A stretch of DNA of 52,474 nucleotides, taken from NCBI GenBank assembly GCA_001303245.1, contig LJNS01000017.1, positions 1 through 52,474 on the forward strand, in the 5' to 3' direction. Both the position numbers and the translations under genes were made by a program. Positions 30,576-39,986 of this stretch are shown here, piece after piece. The DNA comes from Gammaproteobacteria bacterium SG8_30. GTDB lineage: Bacteria > Pseudomonadota > Gammaproteobacteria > Steroidobacterales > Steroidobacteraceae. Within the stretch, counting starts at the first letter, position 1. Every line of letters starts with the position of its first letter. Below the pieces are notes generated by a model that searched no databases, was not told where the DNA came from, and worked only from the letters and a program-made list of their open reading frames with translations.

Positions 30576-33500
30576 ATGGCCCACACCGACCTGTCCCGGA
30601 TCTTCGTCGACCGGCCGATCCTGGCGACGGTGTGCTCGGCGCTGATTCTCGTGGCCGGGCTGATCGCGCTGCCGAACCTGCCCGTCAGCGAGTATCCGGA
30701 CGTCGTACCGCCCTCGGTGCTGGTGGCGGCCACCTACCCGGGTGCCAACCCCCGTACCATCGCGGAAACCGTGGCGAGCCCGATCGAGGAGGCGGTCAAC
30801 GGCGTCGAGGGCATGATCTACATGAAGTCGACGGCGAGCTCCGACGGCGTCATGCAGCTCACCGTCACCTTCGCCGGCGGCACGGACGTCGACCTTGCCG
30901 CCGTACAGGTCCAGAACCGCGTCGCCCAGGTGCTGCCCCGCCTCCCGGCGCCGGTCCGTGCCCTCGGCGTCACCACACTCAAGGCCTCGCCCACCTTGAC
31001 CATGGTCGTGCACCTCTCCTCGCCCGATGGCCGCTACGACGAGCTCTACCTGTCGAACTTCGCCAGCCTGCGGGTGCGCGACGAGCTGGCGCGCCTGCCG
31101 GGCATCGGCCAGGCGATCGTGTTCGGGGCCGGCACCTACGCCATGCGCGTCTGGATCGACCCCGAGCAGGCGGCTTCGCGCGGGCTCACGGCCGGCGACA
31201 TCCTGGGCGCCATCCGCGAGCAGAACGTCGAGGTCTCGGCGGGCGCCATCGGCGGGCCGCCGACGCCCGAGGGCGTGATGCTCCAGCTGGCGGTCAACGC
31301 ACAGGGCCGGCTGTCCTCACCCGAGGCCTTCGGAGAGATCGTGCTCAAGGCCGAGGGTACTGCGCTCACGCGATTGCGCGACGTGGCCCGCATCGAGCTC
31401 GGCTCGCAGACCTACGGCGCCAAGTCGCTGCTCGACAACCGCGACGCGGCGGGCATCGGCATCTTCGAGGCGCCGGGCTCCAACTCGGTGGCGCTCGCCG
31501 ATGCGGTGCGCGACAAGATGACCGAGCTGGCCGCGGGATTCCCCGAAGGCATCGAGTGGTCGGTGCAGTACGACCCCACGGTGTTCGTCCGCGAGTCGAT
31601 CCGCAAGGTGATCTTCACGCTGCTCGAGGCGGTGGCGCTCGTCGTCATCGTGGTGGTGCTTTTCCTGCAGACCTGGCGCGCGTCGCTGATTCCCCTGATC
31701 GCGGTGCCGGTGTCCATCGTCGGCACCTTCGCCGTCCTGTGGGGACTCGGCTTCTCCGTCAACGTGCTCACGCTCTTCGGACTGGTGCTGGCCATCGGCA
31801 TCGTCGTGGACGACGCCATCGTCGTGGTGGAGAACGTCGAGCGCCACATCGAGGAGGGCATGGCGCCGCGCGCGGCGGCCCACCAGGCGATGAGCGAGGT
31901 CTCGGGGCCGATCATCGCCATCTCGCTCGTGCTGGCCTCGGTGTTCGTGCCGCTCGCGTTCCTCGAGGGCGTGACCGGCCAGTTCTACCGCCAGTTCGCG
32001 GTGACCATCGCCGCGTCGGTGCTGATATCCGCCTTCAACTCGCTGACGCTGTCGCCGGCGCTCGCCGCCGTGCTGCTCAGGCCGCGCGGCACCCCGCCGG
32101 ATGCGGTCGGAAGGGTCATCGAGAGGCTCTTTGGCCGGCCGTTCGGCGCGTTCAACCGCTTCTTCCGTCGCAACGCCGCGCGCTATTCGAAGGGCATCGG
32201 CGGCGTCATTGGCCGGGCGCCGCGGCTGCTCGTGATCTACGCGGTCCTCGTGGCCGTGACGATCGTCGCCTTCCGCGCCGTGCCCGGCGGATTCATACCG
32301 ACGCAGGACAAGCTCTTCCTGTTCGCGGCACTGCAGCTGCCCGAGGGCGCGACCATCGAGCGTACGGAGGCGGCGATGCGCAAGATGGGCGAGATCGCGA
32401 ACTCGACGCCGGGCGTGGAAGGGGTCGTGCAGCTGCCTGGCCTGAACGCCGTTCACTTCATCAACACGCCGAATGTCGGCGTGATGTTCATCGGCCTCGA
32501 ACCGGCGGAGGAGCGGGAGCTCGAGGCCGCCGAGATCGCGGCGCGCCTGAACATGGGGTTCAGCGGCATCCAGGACGGCATCGCCTTTGCGCTGCTGCCG
32601 CCCCCGGTGCTCGGCCTCGGCAACGCCACGGGCATCGAGTTCTACGTCCAGGACCGCGCGGGGACGGGCTACGGCGAGCTCGACCGCCAGACGCAGGCAC
32701 TCGTCGGGGCGCTGCGGGCGGCGCCGGGTTTCGATCCCTTGAGCACGTTCAGCGCCTACCAGGCCAACGTCCCGCAACTCGACGCCACGGTGGACCGGGC
32801 CCAGGCGAAGGAGCAGGGGCTGGACCTGGCGGACGTCTTCGAGACGCTGCAGGTGTACCTGGGCTCCGCCTACGTCAACGACTTCAACCTCTTCGGTCGC
32901 ACCTACGGCGTCTACGCCCAGGCGGATGCGCCCTTCCGCGACGAAGTCTCCGACGTCTCGCGGCTCAAGCTTCGCAACGATCGCGGCGAGCTCGTGCCCC
33001 TGAGCGCGGTCGTGGACCTCAAGCCCAGTTACGGCCCGGATCCCGTCATCCGCTACAACGGCTTCCCGGCAGCGGACGTGTCGGCCGGCATCAACCCGGC
33101 AGCGCTGTCGTCCGACGAAGGCGTCGGGCGCGTCCGCGCCATTGCGGGACAGGTGCTGCCACGAGGCATGACGCTCGAGTGGACCGGCCTCACCTACCAG
33201 CAGGTGACGCAGGGCCGCACGGCGCTGCTCGTCTTCCCGCTGGTCGTGGTGCTGGTATTCCTGGTGCTGGCAGGGCTCTACGAGAGCTGGTCGCTGCCAC
33301 TGGCGATCATCCTGATCGTGCCCATGTGCCTGCTGTCTGCGATCGGCGGCGTGTGGCTCGTCAACTTCGTGCACGGCCTCTGGCTGGCGGTGAGCCCGCC
33401 GACGTTCGCCCCGCAGTTCCTCGACAACAACATCTTCATGAAGATCGGCTTCGTCGTGCTGATCGGGCTCGCGTGCAAGAATGCCATCCTGATCGTGGAG

Positions 33501-33782
33501 TTCGCGCGCGACCTCGAGGAGCAGGGGCGCGGCATCGTCGAGGCCGCCGTCGAGGCCAGCCGCCTCAGGCTGCGCCCGATCCTCATGACCAGCTTCGCGT
33601 TCATCGCGGGCGTCATTCCGCTGGTGCTGGCGAGCGGGGCCGGCGCCGAGGTGCGGCAGGTGATGGGCGTGACGGTCGTCTCGGGAATGCTGGGCGTAAC
33701 CTTCTTCGGGCTGTTCTTCACGCCCGTGTTCTTGGTTTCAATCCGCCGCCTCGCGGCCGCCCGCAAGGCCCGGGCGGCATGA
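30576..33782 (+). CDS. RND multidrug efflux pump (AcrB/HAE1 type)
   Basis: A 1068-residue proton-driven exporter. It starts RIFVDRPILATVCSALILVA like AcrB. The proton-relay Asp pair is seen in GIVVDDAIVVVENV, the relay Lys in LACKNAILIVEFA and the Arg in RLRPILMTSFAFI. Twelve hydrophobic segments and two large periplasmic loops are present. With the adaptor upstream it would export hydrophobic drugs, solvents or bile-like compounds. No TetR/AraC regulator or TolC gene is next to it. The length (E. coli AcrB is 1049) is normal. Confidence 0.95.
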   Translation: MAHTDLSRIFVDRPILATVCSALILVAGLIALPNLPVSEYPDVVPPSVLVAATYPGANPRTIAETVASPIEEAVNGVEGMIYMKSTASSDGVMQLTVTFAGGTDVDLAAVQVQNRVAQVLPRLPAPVRALGVTTLKASPTLTMVVHLSSPDGRYDELYLSNFASLRVRDELARLPGIGQAIVFGAGTYAMRVWIDPEQAASRGLTAGDILGAIREQNVEVSAGAIGGPPTPEGVMLQLAVNAQGRLSSPEAFGEIVLKAEGTALTRLRDVARIELGSQTYGAKSLLDNRDAAGIGIFEAPGSNSVALADAVRDKMTELAAGFPEGIEWSVQYDPTVFVRESIRKVIFTLLEAVALVVIVVVLFLQTWRASLIPLIAVPVSIVGTFAVLWGLGFSVNVLTLFGLVLAIGIVVDDAIVVVENVERHIEEGMAPRAAAHQAMSEVSGPIIAISLVLASVFVPLAFLEGVTGQFYRQFAVTIAASVLISAFNSLTLSPALAAVLLRPRGTPPDAVGRVIERLFGRPFGAFNRFFRRNAARYSKGIGGVIGRAPRLLVIYAVLVAVTIVAFRAVPGGFIPTQDKLFLFAALQLPEGATIERTEAAMRKMGEIANSTPGVEGVVQLPGLNAVHFINTPNVGVMFIGLEPAEERELEAAEIAARLNMGFSGIQDGIAFALLPPPVLGLGNATGIEFYVQDRAGTGYGELDRQTQALVGALRAAPGFDPLSTFSAYQANVPQLDATVDRAQAKEQGLDLADVFETLQVYLGSAYVNDFNLFGRTYGVYAQADAPFRDEVSDVSRLKLRNDRGELVPLSAVVDLKPSYGPDPVIRYNGFPAADVSAGINPAALSSDEGVGRVRAIAGQVLPRGMTLEWTGLTYQQVTQGRTALLVFPLVVVLVFLVLAGLYESWSLPLAIILIVPMCLLSAIGGVWLVNFVHGLWLAVSPPTFAPQFLDNNIFMKIGFVVLIGLACKNAILIVEFARDLEEQGRGIVEAAVEASRLRLRPILMTSFAFIAGVIPLVLASGAGAEVRQVMGVTVVSGMLGVTFFGLFFTPVFLVSIRRLAAARKARAA

Positions 33783-33797
33783 CGGCGGAGCGGCAGC

Positions 33798-34322
33798 TCA
33801 GGCTGCGGCCGGGATTCCGGCGTCGCCGGCTTCCTCCGGGCTGGCCACGGCCGCCTTCAGGGCGGCGATCTTGAGCAGACCGTTGCGAAGGTTTGCGGCG
33901 ACCGCGTCCACGAGGATCTCCGTCGGGAACTCGAAGCGCCGGAAGACCTCGTTGCTGGCAAACTCGGACCAGCGGACCTGGTCCTGCTCGGCGAGCTTCT
34001 GCTCGAGGCTGCTCTCGTGTGCCGCCCTGACGATCAGCTCGAAGGGCGTGACGGTCAGCTCGATCTCGTCGGGCTCGAAGCCGGCGAGTGCGATCTCCAG
34101 CACGTACCGGTCCTGCTCGTCGATGCACTCGCTGGCGGGCCAGCAGACTTCGCGCTCCGCAGCCAGCCAGTCGTCCAGGGCGTGGCCTTCGCCGAACCCG
34201 CGGACAGCGGACAGCTCGTAAGCGCGCTTGCGGATGCGCTCCAGCACCTCGTCGATCTCGGCGAACACGGGCAGTTCCCTGTCCTCGATCGCCTGGACCT
34301 TCTGGATCTTCACTTCGGCCAT
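33798..34322 (-). CDS. Small heat-shock protein (Hsp20) with DUF2934 domain
   Basis: A 174-residue chaperone-like protein. Residues about 26-60 (RIRKRAYELSAVRGFGEGHA then DDWLAAEREV) match DUF2934, and about 70-160 form an alpha-crystallin domain with YVLEIALAGFEPDEIELTV, RRFEFPTEI and NLRNGLLKI. The fusion is known in proteobacteria. It would bind unfolding proteins to prevent aggregation. AAGGAGA lies 6 bases before ATG 34322. The gene is downstream of the Usp and Lon-like genes on the same strand, after a 309-base spacer, so it may belong to the same stress set. Confidence 0.88.
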   Translation of the reverse strand: MAEVKIQKVQAIEDRELPVFAEIDEVLERIRKRAYELSAVRGFGEGHALDDWLAAEREVCWPASECIDEQDRYVLEIALAGFEPDEIELTVTPFELIVRAAHESSLEQKLAEQDQVRWSEFASNEVFRRFEFPTEILVDAVAANLRNGLLKIAALKAAVASPEEAGDAGIPAAA

Positions 34323-34631
34323 GGGACTCTCCTTCCTCGATCGGTCACGGTCGTAACGACAATGGCGACTCCGGTACCACCGCGCTTTTCCCCCTCGGCC
34401 CAGCTTGTTACCCGTGTTCTCCGACTGCCGCGCCAGCGCCTCGGTGCGCCGCGAAACGCCGCCAGCGCGCGCGGCGTCCAGCTCCTATGCTACACGGGAG
34501 CGGCGTCCGAAAATATGTGAAATGTGCATGCTGCGCCACGGCGAAGCGGCGCCCACAGGACGGCGCGCCGGCCCGGCAGCCGAAGCCGTCGCGGAGACTT
34601 CATCGCCGCGCCCCGGGCGACCGTGAACGCT
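34323..34631. other. Intergenic region upstream of hsp20
   Basis: No gene is supported here. On the minus strand the hsp20 leader includes GGGTAACAAG (near 34404-34413) about 85 bases before the start and an AAGGAGA ribosome site. A locally AT-rich patch (CCGAAAATATGTGAAATGTG, from 34506) is unexplained; it is the only such patch in the region and could be promoter DNA. The short frames present look like GC-driven noise. Confidence 0.4.
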
Positions 34632-35372
34632 TCAGTCCACGACGAGAATGGAGCCGGACCAGCGCAGCGCGAGCTCGCAGATCAGCTCATCCGCCGCTTC
34701 GAGGGCCTCGCGCTCGATGAGCAGCGTTCCGAGCGACTCGCGCCGGGCCCGCTCGAGCAGGGAGCGAGCCGAACAGGGTCCATGTTGCAACGCAATGCGT
34801 CGCGGCTGGCCCGGTGACAGTCGCCTCGCAAGCGCGCGACCGGGTCCGGGCCGCGTCCCGGCCTCCAGCACGAGGAGTCCGGAAGGGTCGGTCCTTGAGG
34901 CCACGAGCCCGACGATGGGCACGCGCAGTGCGACGAGCGCGGTCGTGACGGTCCGGGCCCAGGCGCGGCTGCGGCGCGGAGCCGGCGGCCAGCCGAGCAG
35001 CACAGCCGAGGCGTCGGCGGCGACGCGAGCGAGCTCGGCGGCCAGCCTGCCGCGTACGAGCTCGAACCGGGCACCGGCGAGGCCCGGGGCCACCGCCTCG
35101 AACAGCGCGCGCGCCGACGCCGCACTGCGCTGCAGCTCCCGCTCGACGGCGGTCGCTCGCAGTGGACGGGCCTCGCCCGTCGCGAGCGTCACTTCCCGGG
35201 CCCAGGGCAGCGAGCCCAGGGTCATCGCCTCTGTCTCCTCCACGAACAGCGCGTGCAGCGTCACCCGTGACGGAGCACCCAGGCGCAGCGCCATGTCGAG
35301 CACGGCGGCGTCCGGCGCGTAGGGATCGAAGATGGCGACGAGCCGACGGGCAAGGGGTGCTGCGGCGCTCAT
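34632..35372 (-). CDS. UspA-like universal stress protein
   Basis: A 246-residue protein built like the UspA family: N-terminal strand LVAIFDPYAPDAAVLDMALR, HALFVEETEA, a helical middle and late strands AVLLGWPPA and VPIVGLVAS. The G-2x-G-9x-G(S/T) ATP-binding motif is not evident, so it may be a non-binding type. It would act in stress survival. The start overlaps the end of the Lon-like protease by 4 bases, so translation is coupled. It is longer than single-domain Usp proteins (about 140), because of a C-terminal extension with LLERARRESLGTLLIEREA. Confidence 0.75.
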   Translation of the reverse strand: MSAAAPLARRLVAIFDPYAPDAAVLDMALRLGAPSRVTLHALFVEETEAMTLGSLPWAREVTLATGEARPLRATAVERELQRSAASARALFEAVAPGLAGARFELVRGRLAAELARVAADASAVLLGWPPAPRRSRAWARTVTTALVALRVPIVGLVASRTDPSGLLVLEAGTRPGPGRALARRLSPGQPRRIALQHGPCSARSLLERARRESLGTLLIEREALEAADELICELALRWSGSILVVD

Positions 35373-37807
35373 GGTCCGGAGTCGCCCGCTTTCGCGACCC
35401 GTGCGAGACGGGGCCGCGCGAAGCGCCTGCGCACCCGTGCGAACCTGAGCAGCCGTTCCTCCACCGCGCGATTGACCGTGCCTTCGGGATACTCGCCGGA
35501 CTCGTCGCGTGCGCCCGCGGTGGTCCCGGTCAGGAAGGCGATCGCCTCGTCGACCGTACGTACCGGATAGACGTGGAAGCGACCGTCGCGCGCGGCGTCC
35601 ACGACGTCCCGCCGCAGCATCAGGTGCTGGGCATTGTCCGCCGGGATCAGCACGCCCTGCGCGCCGGTCAGCCCGCGCCGGTTGCAGACGTCGAAGAACC
35701 CCTCGATCTTCTCGTTCAGCCCCCCGACGACCTGGACCGAGCCGAGCTGGTTGATCGAGCCCGTTACCGCGAGGTCCTGCCGCAGCGGCAGGTCGGCGAG
35801 CGCCGACAGCAGCGCGCAGGCCTCGGCCAGCGAGGCACTGTCGCCCTCGACGCCGCCGTAGCTTTGCTCGAATACCAGCGACGCGCGCAGCGACAGCGGG
35901 AAGCGGGGCGCGTAGCGCGAGCTGATGAACGCGGAGAGGATCATCACGCCCTTCGAGTGGATGGCGCCGCCGAGCTCGACCTCCCGTTCGATGTCGACGA
36001 CCTCGCCCTCGCCCATCCGGACGGTCGCCGTGATGCGCGACGGGTGCCCGAAGGAGAACCCGCCCGCGTCGACGACCGACAGCCCGTTGACCTGCGCAGT
36101 GACCGCGCCGGACGTGTCGATCAGCACGTGGCGGCGCTGGGCAGCCTCCTGCCAGCGCTCGCGCAGACGGTCTCTGCGCCGAACCTGGCCCGCCACGGCT
36201 CGCTCGACGTGCTCCGCGCGAACCGCGTCGACGCCTTCCTCGCCGGCGAGGTAGTCCGCTTCGCGCAGCAGCGCTTCGGCATCGCGCATCCGGACGGAAA
36301 GACGCTGCGCGTCGCCGGTCGAACGGAGGCTCTCCTCGACCAGCCGCGCGACGGCGCCGCGATGCAGGGGCCGGAGTCCCGCGCGCCGCCCGAGCGTGCC
36401 GAGGAGCGCGCCGTAGGTGGCGAGCGCCGCCGGTTCCCGCTCCACGGTGTCGGCAAAGTCCGCGACGACGCTGAACAGCGCCGGGAAGTCCTCGTCCAGC
36501 ATGGCGAGCAGCCGGTAAACGAGGCGAGGTCCCACCAGCACGACCCTGAGATCCACCCGGACCCGCTCCGGCTCGAGGGTCGTGGTGCTTGCGAGGCTCA
36601 ACAGCTCGCCGAGCGACTCGATGCGCACCTCGCGGTTGAGCAGCGAGCGCTTGAGCGCGTCCCAGGCGTAGGGGCTCGACAGCAGCCGGATGGCGTCGAT
36701 GACCAGGAAGCCCCCGTTCGCTCGGTGCAGCGCGCCGGGCCGGATCATCGTGAAGTCCGTCACGAGTGCGCCGAACTGCGCCGTGTGCTCGACCCGGCCG
36801 ATCAGGTTCTGGTACGTCGGGCTCGTCTCGTGCACGACGGGCGGCGCTCCCGAAGCCCCGTTGTCGACCAGCACGTTGACGTCGTAGCGCCTGAGGCCCA
36901 GCTCCTTCTCACCCCCGCCCGGCAGCACGAACGGGAGCGCGGGCTGCTCCTCGCGACGGAAGAGCTGAGCGTTGTCGATCAGGTCCTTCTCGACCTCTCC
37001 CAGGTACCCCGATACTGCTTCCTGCTCCGAGTACTTGGCCTTGAGCTCGCCCACTGCGCCGCGGATCGCCAGCTCCGTCACTTCCCGATCGAGGTCCCGC
37101 ACGCGCTTCAGCCGCTCCCGCATCCATTCGGGGAGCTGCTGGACGTGCTTCTTGAGTAGCTCGGTGAGGCGCTCGATCTGCTTCATCGCCTCCTGCTGCT
37201 CGGCTTCGGGCAGCTTGTGGAAGGCCTCGGAGTCGAGCAATTCGCCATCGCGGAGCGCGGCGATCGCAAACCCCTGGGGCGTGCGAACGACCCCCAGCCC
37301 GTGCTGCTCCGCGTCTTCCTGCAGCTCGGACCAGAAGTGCTCCTCGCGCTCCTCGAATTCGCGGTCGATCGCGGTGCGGCTGGCGCGGTAGCTGTCCGAC
37401 TCGAACGCGGCGGGCAGGGACGCGCGGAGCTCGTCCACGAGCCCGTTCATGTCGTGCCGGAGCCGGGCACCCTGGCCGGGAGCCAGCACCAGCACTCGCG
37501 GACGTCGCGGATCGTCGAAGCGGTTGATGTAGCACCAGTCGCCGGGGATGGGGCGACCCGCTGCCTCGCGCTCGAGCGAGTCCAGCACGACCCGGAGCCG
37601 GTCCGTGGCGGGATCGCCCATGGCGTAGACGTGATGCGCGGCGCCGGCGATGCGCGCTCCGAGCCGCAGCGCCTCGGTAGCGCGGTCCTGTCCGAGCACC
37701 CTCTCCACGTCTGCCTGAGCCGCGGTCGTCTCGAAGTCGAAGGCGCTCTCGCTGCAGTGCCAGCGCAGGGCTTCGGCGGCCAGTGGTTTGAGGGAGACGT
37801 CGTTCAT
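35369..37807 (-). CDS. Lon-type protease, LonB/YcbZ-like (AAA_32 type)
   Basis: An 812-residue protein. The C-terminal Lon protease domain has its catalytic dyad: Ser657 in GGVEGDSASL and Lys700 in GGLNEKIEGF, 43 residues apart as in E. coli Lon. The middle ATPase module has Walker B-like GGFLVIDAIRLL, but no Gly-Lys-Ser/Thr P-loop; the region PRVLVLAPGQGARLR replaces it, as known in the AAA_32 group. N-terminal coiled region about 180-260. It would degrade or handle damaged proteins. ATG 37807 begins MNDVSLKPLAAEALRW. The next gene (Usp) overlaps its stop; Hsp20 follows. Divergent from the HhH gene. Confidence 0.88.
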   Translation of the reverse strand: MNDVSLKPLAAEALRWHCSESAFDFETTAAQADVERVLGQDRATEALRLGARIAGAAHHVYAMGDPATDRLRVVLDSLEREAAGRPIPGDWCYINRFDDPRRPRVLVLAPGQGARLRHDMNGLVDELRASLPAAFESDSYRASRTAIDREFEEREEHFWSELQEDAEQHGLGVVRTPQGFAIAALRDGELLDSEAFHKLPEAEQQEAMKQIERLTELLKKHVQQLPEWMRERLKRVRDLDREVTELAIRGAVGELKAKYSEQEAVSGYLGEVEKDLIDNAQLFRREEQPALPFVLPGGGEKELGLRRYDVNVLVDNGASGAPPVVHETSPTYQNLIGRVEHTAQFGALVTDFTMIRPGALHRANGGFLVIDAIRLLSSPYAWDALKRSLLNREVRIESLGELLSLASTTTLEPERVRVDLRVVLVGPRLVYRLLAMLDEDFPALFSVVADFADTVEREPAALATYGALLGTLGRRAGLRPLHRGAVARLVEESLRSTGDAQRLSVRMRDAEALLREADYLAGEEGVDAVRAEHVERAVAGQVRRRDRLRERWQEAAQRRHVLIDTSGAVTAQVNGLSVVDAGGFSFGHPSRITATVRMGEGEVVDIEREVELGGAIHSKGVMILSAFISSRYAPRFPLSLRASLVFEQSYGGVEGDSASLAEACALLSALADLPLRQDLAVTGSINQLGSVQVVGGLNEKIEGFFDVCNRRGLTGAQGVLIPADNAQHLMLRRDVVDAARDGRFHVYPVRTVDEAIAFLTGTTAGARDESGEYPEGTVNRAVEERLLRFARVRRRFARPRLARVAKAGDSGP

Positions 37808-37977
37808 GTCCGCAGACGAGGTCCGCCGCGCACGCACGCAGGCCGGCCGGTCCGTGGCTGATGAGAGTCATTGTGTTCGCGGCCCCATGGTCCACAATTC
37901 GCATTGATGCCTATCTGGTCCGCGTCGCTCGCAGCGGGCGCGGCAACTGATGCAGGGCGCAGCCGGAGGTCGAGCCG

Positions 37978-38817
37978 ATGGGCGGCAACCAGGACGTGGC
38001 GAGGCGTCTCGAGGAGGCCGCCGACCTGCTGGGCGCCCAGGGCGCGAATCCGTTCCGCGTGAACGCCTACCGGCGGGCCGCCTCGACCGTCGCCGGTCTT
38101 CCTGAGGACGTGGGCGACGTGCTCGCGAGGGGGGGCAGGGCAGAGCTCGAGAGGCTGCCTACGATCGGCAGCGGCATTGCGGCCTCGATCGAGGAGATGC
38201 TGACCACCGGGCGCTGGGCCCAGCTCGAGCGACTGCGCGGTGCCGTCGATCCCGTCAGCCTGTTCACCATGGTTCCCGGGCTTGGCAGGGAACTGGCCCG
38301 ACGGATCCACGACGAACTCGACATCGAGACGCTCGAGGCGCTGGAGGCCGCCGCCTGGGACGGTCGCCTCGACAGCGTGCCGGGCATCGGACCGCGCCGC
38401 CTGCAGGCCATCCGCGCGGGTCTCGATGCCGCGCTGGGACGCACGCGGCGTGCGCGACCGCGGGCGCGGGAGGGCGCACCGGGCGTGGGCCTGCTGCTCG
38501 AAGTCGACGAGGCGTACCGGTCTCGGGCGAACGCGGGCAAGCTGCCGAAGATCGCACCCCGGCGTTTCAACCCAGAGGGCGAGGCCTGGCTGCCCGTGAT
38601 GCACGAGACCCGTGACGGCTGGCACTTCACGGCGCTCTACTCGAATACCGCGCGGGCACACGAACTCGGCAAGACACGCGACTGGGTCGTCATCTATTAC
38701 TACGACAGTGACCATCGTGAGGGGCAATGCACCGTGGTCACCGAGACGGCTGGTCGCCTCGGGGGCAGGCGCGTCTTGCGCGGGCGCGAAGCCGAGTGCG
38801 CCAGTCACTACGGCTGA
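37978..38817 (+). CDS. PolX-like helix-hairpin-helix DNA-binding protein without polymerase domain
   Basis: A 279-residue protein. The N-terminal half matches the 8-kDa and helix-hairpin-helix parts of family X DNA polymerases (NPFRVNAYRRAASTVAGL, LPTIGSGIAASIEEML, MVPGLGRELARRI, VPGIGPRRLQAI). The nucleotidyltransferase part is missing. The last 100 residues form another domain (EVDEAYRSRANAGKLPKIAP, WLPVMHETRDGWHFTALYSN, VVIYYYDSDHREGQCTVVTE) seen in a conserved group of such proteins. It may bind DNA ends, nicks or structured nucleic acids. GGAGG lies 9 bases before ATG 37978. It overlaps rtcA tail to tail by 10 bases. Confidence 0.75.
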   Translation: MGGNQDVARRLEEAADLLGAQGANPFRVNAYRRAASTVAGLPEDVGDVLARGGRAELERLPTIGSGIAASIEEMLTTGRWAQLERLRGAVDPVSLFTMVPGLGRELARRIHDELDIETLEALEAAAWDGRLDSVPGIGPRRLQAIRAGLDAALGRTRRARPRAREGAPGVGLLLEVDEAYRSRANAGKLPKIAPRRFNPEGEAWLPVMHETRDGWHFTALYSNTARAHELGKTRDWVVIYYYDSDHREGQCTVVTETAGRLGGRRVLRGREAECASHYG

Positions 38818-39839
38818 GGGCGGCCGTCAGGAGTGACCGTCACCCGACACGCCCCGGCTTCCTGCCGCGTCTCGACGCGCGCAGGCAGGAACTCGGCGAT
38901 GAGCGCAGCGTTCGAGCGGAAGTGCGAGCTGATGCCGCTCGTCGTGAACACCCCGCCGCCGGCCACCGCGAGCGGCAGCAGCAGCTGGTCTGCGAGGTGC
39001 GGCCCCGCGGCTGCGCCCGAGTCGAGATATCTTCGGACGTCCACGCAGACGCCTTCCGCCACGGTCTCCGCGGGCACGCCGCGTTGGCCGAAACCCGCAA
39101 ACACTTCCGTCACGTGGTCGCTCTCGACCGTCACCGTGATCACGTTGCCCGGACCCTGGTCGGGAGGCAGCTCGTGCAGCCTGAGGCACTCCTCCGTGAG
39201 CGACAGGCCCTGAGCGACGACCGCCAGTTCGCGTTCAGCGATGTGCCGGGGCAGGCCGGCGACAGTCGCCTCGGCGCGGGTTGCCAGGAGCCTGCCCCGC
39301 CTCGGCACCGCGAGCGGCGCCAGCGCGCCGGGCTGGATCCGCGCGAGAACCTCCCCGCCACCGCGTGGATAGAAGCCCCGGCGTACGAGTTCCAGGCTGG
39401 CTCGGACGCCCATCCGGGCCAGAAGCGGAAGCCACGTCCAGGCGAGGAACTCGAACGGTGGGGCCGCCACGTTGTGCGTACCACCCGTGACGCGCACGGT
39501 GCTCGGCGCGGGGGCGAGCGCGAGCGGCAGCAGGACCGTCTGCAGCACCAGCGTGCAGCTGCCCGCCGTACCGATGTCGAACTCGTAGCGATCCGGCCAG
39601 ACCAGGCCGGGACTGAAGCTGAGCACCTGGCTGTCGAGCTCCACGCCGTCGACGCGGGCCCCGCTGACGCGCCGGGCGGCCTCGACGGCAGCAAGGTGCT
39701 GGGGCTGCAGGCCGGGATTGCGACGGCGGGCGCGAACGCCGGTCATCCGGAACGGCCGGCCGGTCAGGATGGAGAGCGTGAGCGAAGTGCGGAGCAGCTG
39801 CCCGCCGCCTTCGCCCTGCGAGCCGTCGATTTTCAGCAC
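38808..39839 (-). CDS. rtcA: RNA 3'-terminal phosphate cyclase
   Basis: A 343-residue enzyme that turns RNA 3'-phosphates into 2',3'-cyclic phosphates using ATP. Signatures: KIDGSQGEGGGQLLRTSLTL at the start, RRNPGLQPQHLAAVEAA, GLVWPDRYEFDIGTAGSCT, FYPRGGGEV, and the probable nucleotide-linked His in GAAAGPHLADQLLLPLA near the end. The start is GTG 39839. The usual partner ligase gene rtcB is not in this window, nor is rtcR. It overlaps the HhH gene tail to tail, so the two are probably co-maintained by chance or function. Confidence 0.92.
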   Translation of the reverse strand: MLKIDGSQGEGGGQLLRTSLTLSILTGRPFRMTGVRARRRNPGLQPQHLAAVEAARRVSGARVDGVELDSQVLSFSPGLVWPDRYEFDIGTAGSCTLVLQTVLLPLALAPAPSTVRVTGGTHNVAAPPFEFLAWTWLPLLARMGVRASLELVRRGFYPRGGGEVLARIQPGALAPLAVPRRGRLLATRAEATVAGLPRHIAERELAVVAQGLSLTEECLRLHELPPDQGPGNVITVTVESDHVTEVFAGFGQRGVPAETVAEGVCVDVRRYLDSGAAAGPHLADQLLLPLAVAGGGVFTTSGISSHFRSNAALIAEFLPARVETRQEAGACRVTVTPDGRPQP

Positions 39840-39986
39840 TTGCGTCTCTCGCGGGGTCGGTTCGCACGAATGCCCGGATCCGAGGTCCAATGTTATGAAA
39901 ACAGCGAGGAGGAAGCCGGGCAGGCGTGTCGGCTGCCCGAAGTTCGGGGCGCGGGCACGGGGGCGGGTGCCCCGGGGAGGAGTGAG

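Noticed and set aside
31317-33374. A 685-codon antisense frame inside the RND pump
   Set aside because: The His/Arg/Asp-rich composition is what the reverse strand of a GC-rich hydrophobic gene gives. No start region or domain is visible.
29379-33782. A full tripartite efflux operon with an outer-membrane channel
   Set aside because: The adaptor and pump are clear, but the next gene on this strand, the HhH gene about 4.2 kb away, is unrelated. No TolC-like frame is present.
30632-33874. A 1080-codon open frame in the +1 phase of the RND pump gene
   Set aside because: It is a shadow of the pump gene: Arg/Gly-rich, no hydrophobic pattern, no signatures, while the pump frame has complete RND motifs.
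37978-38817. A complete family X DNA polymerase
   Set aside because: Only the N-terminal 8-kDa and HhH part is present. The nucleotidyltransferase GS and Asp-x-Asp motifs are absent.
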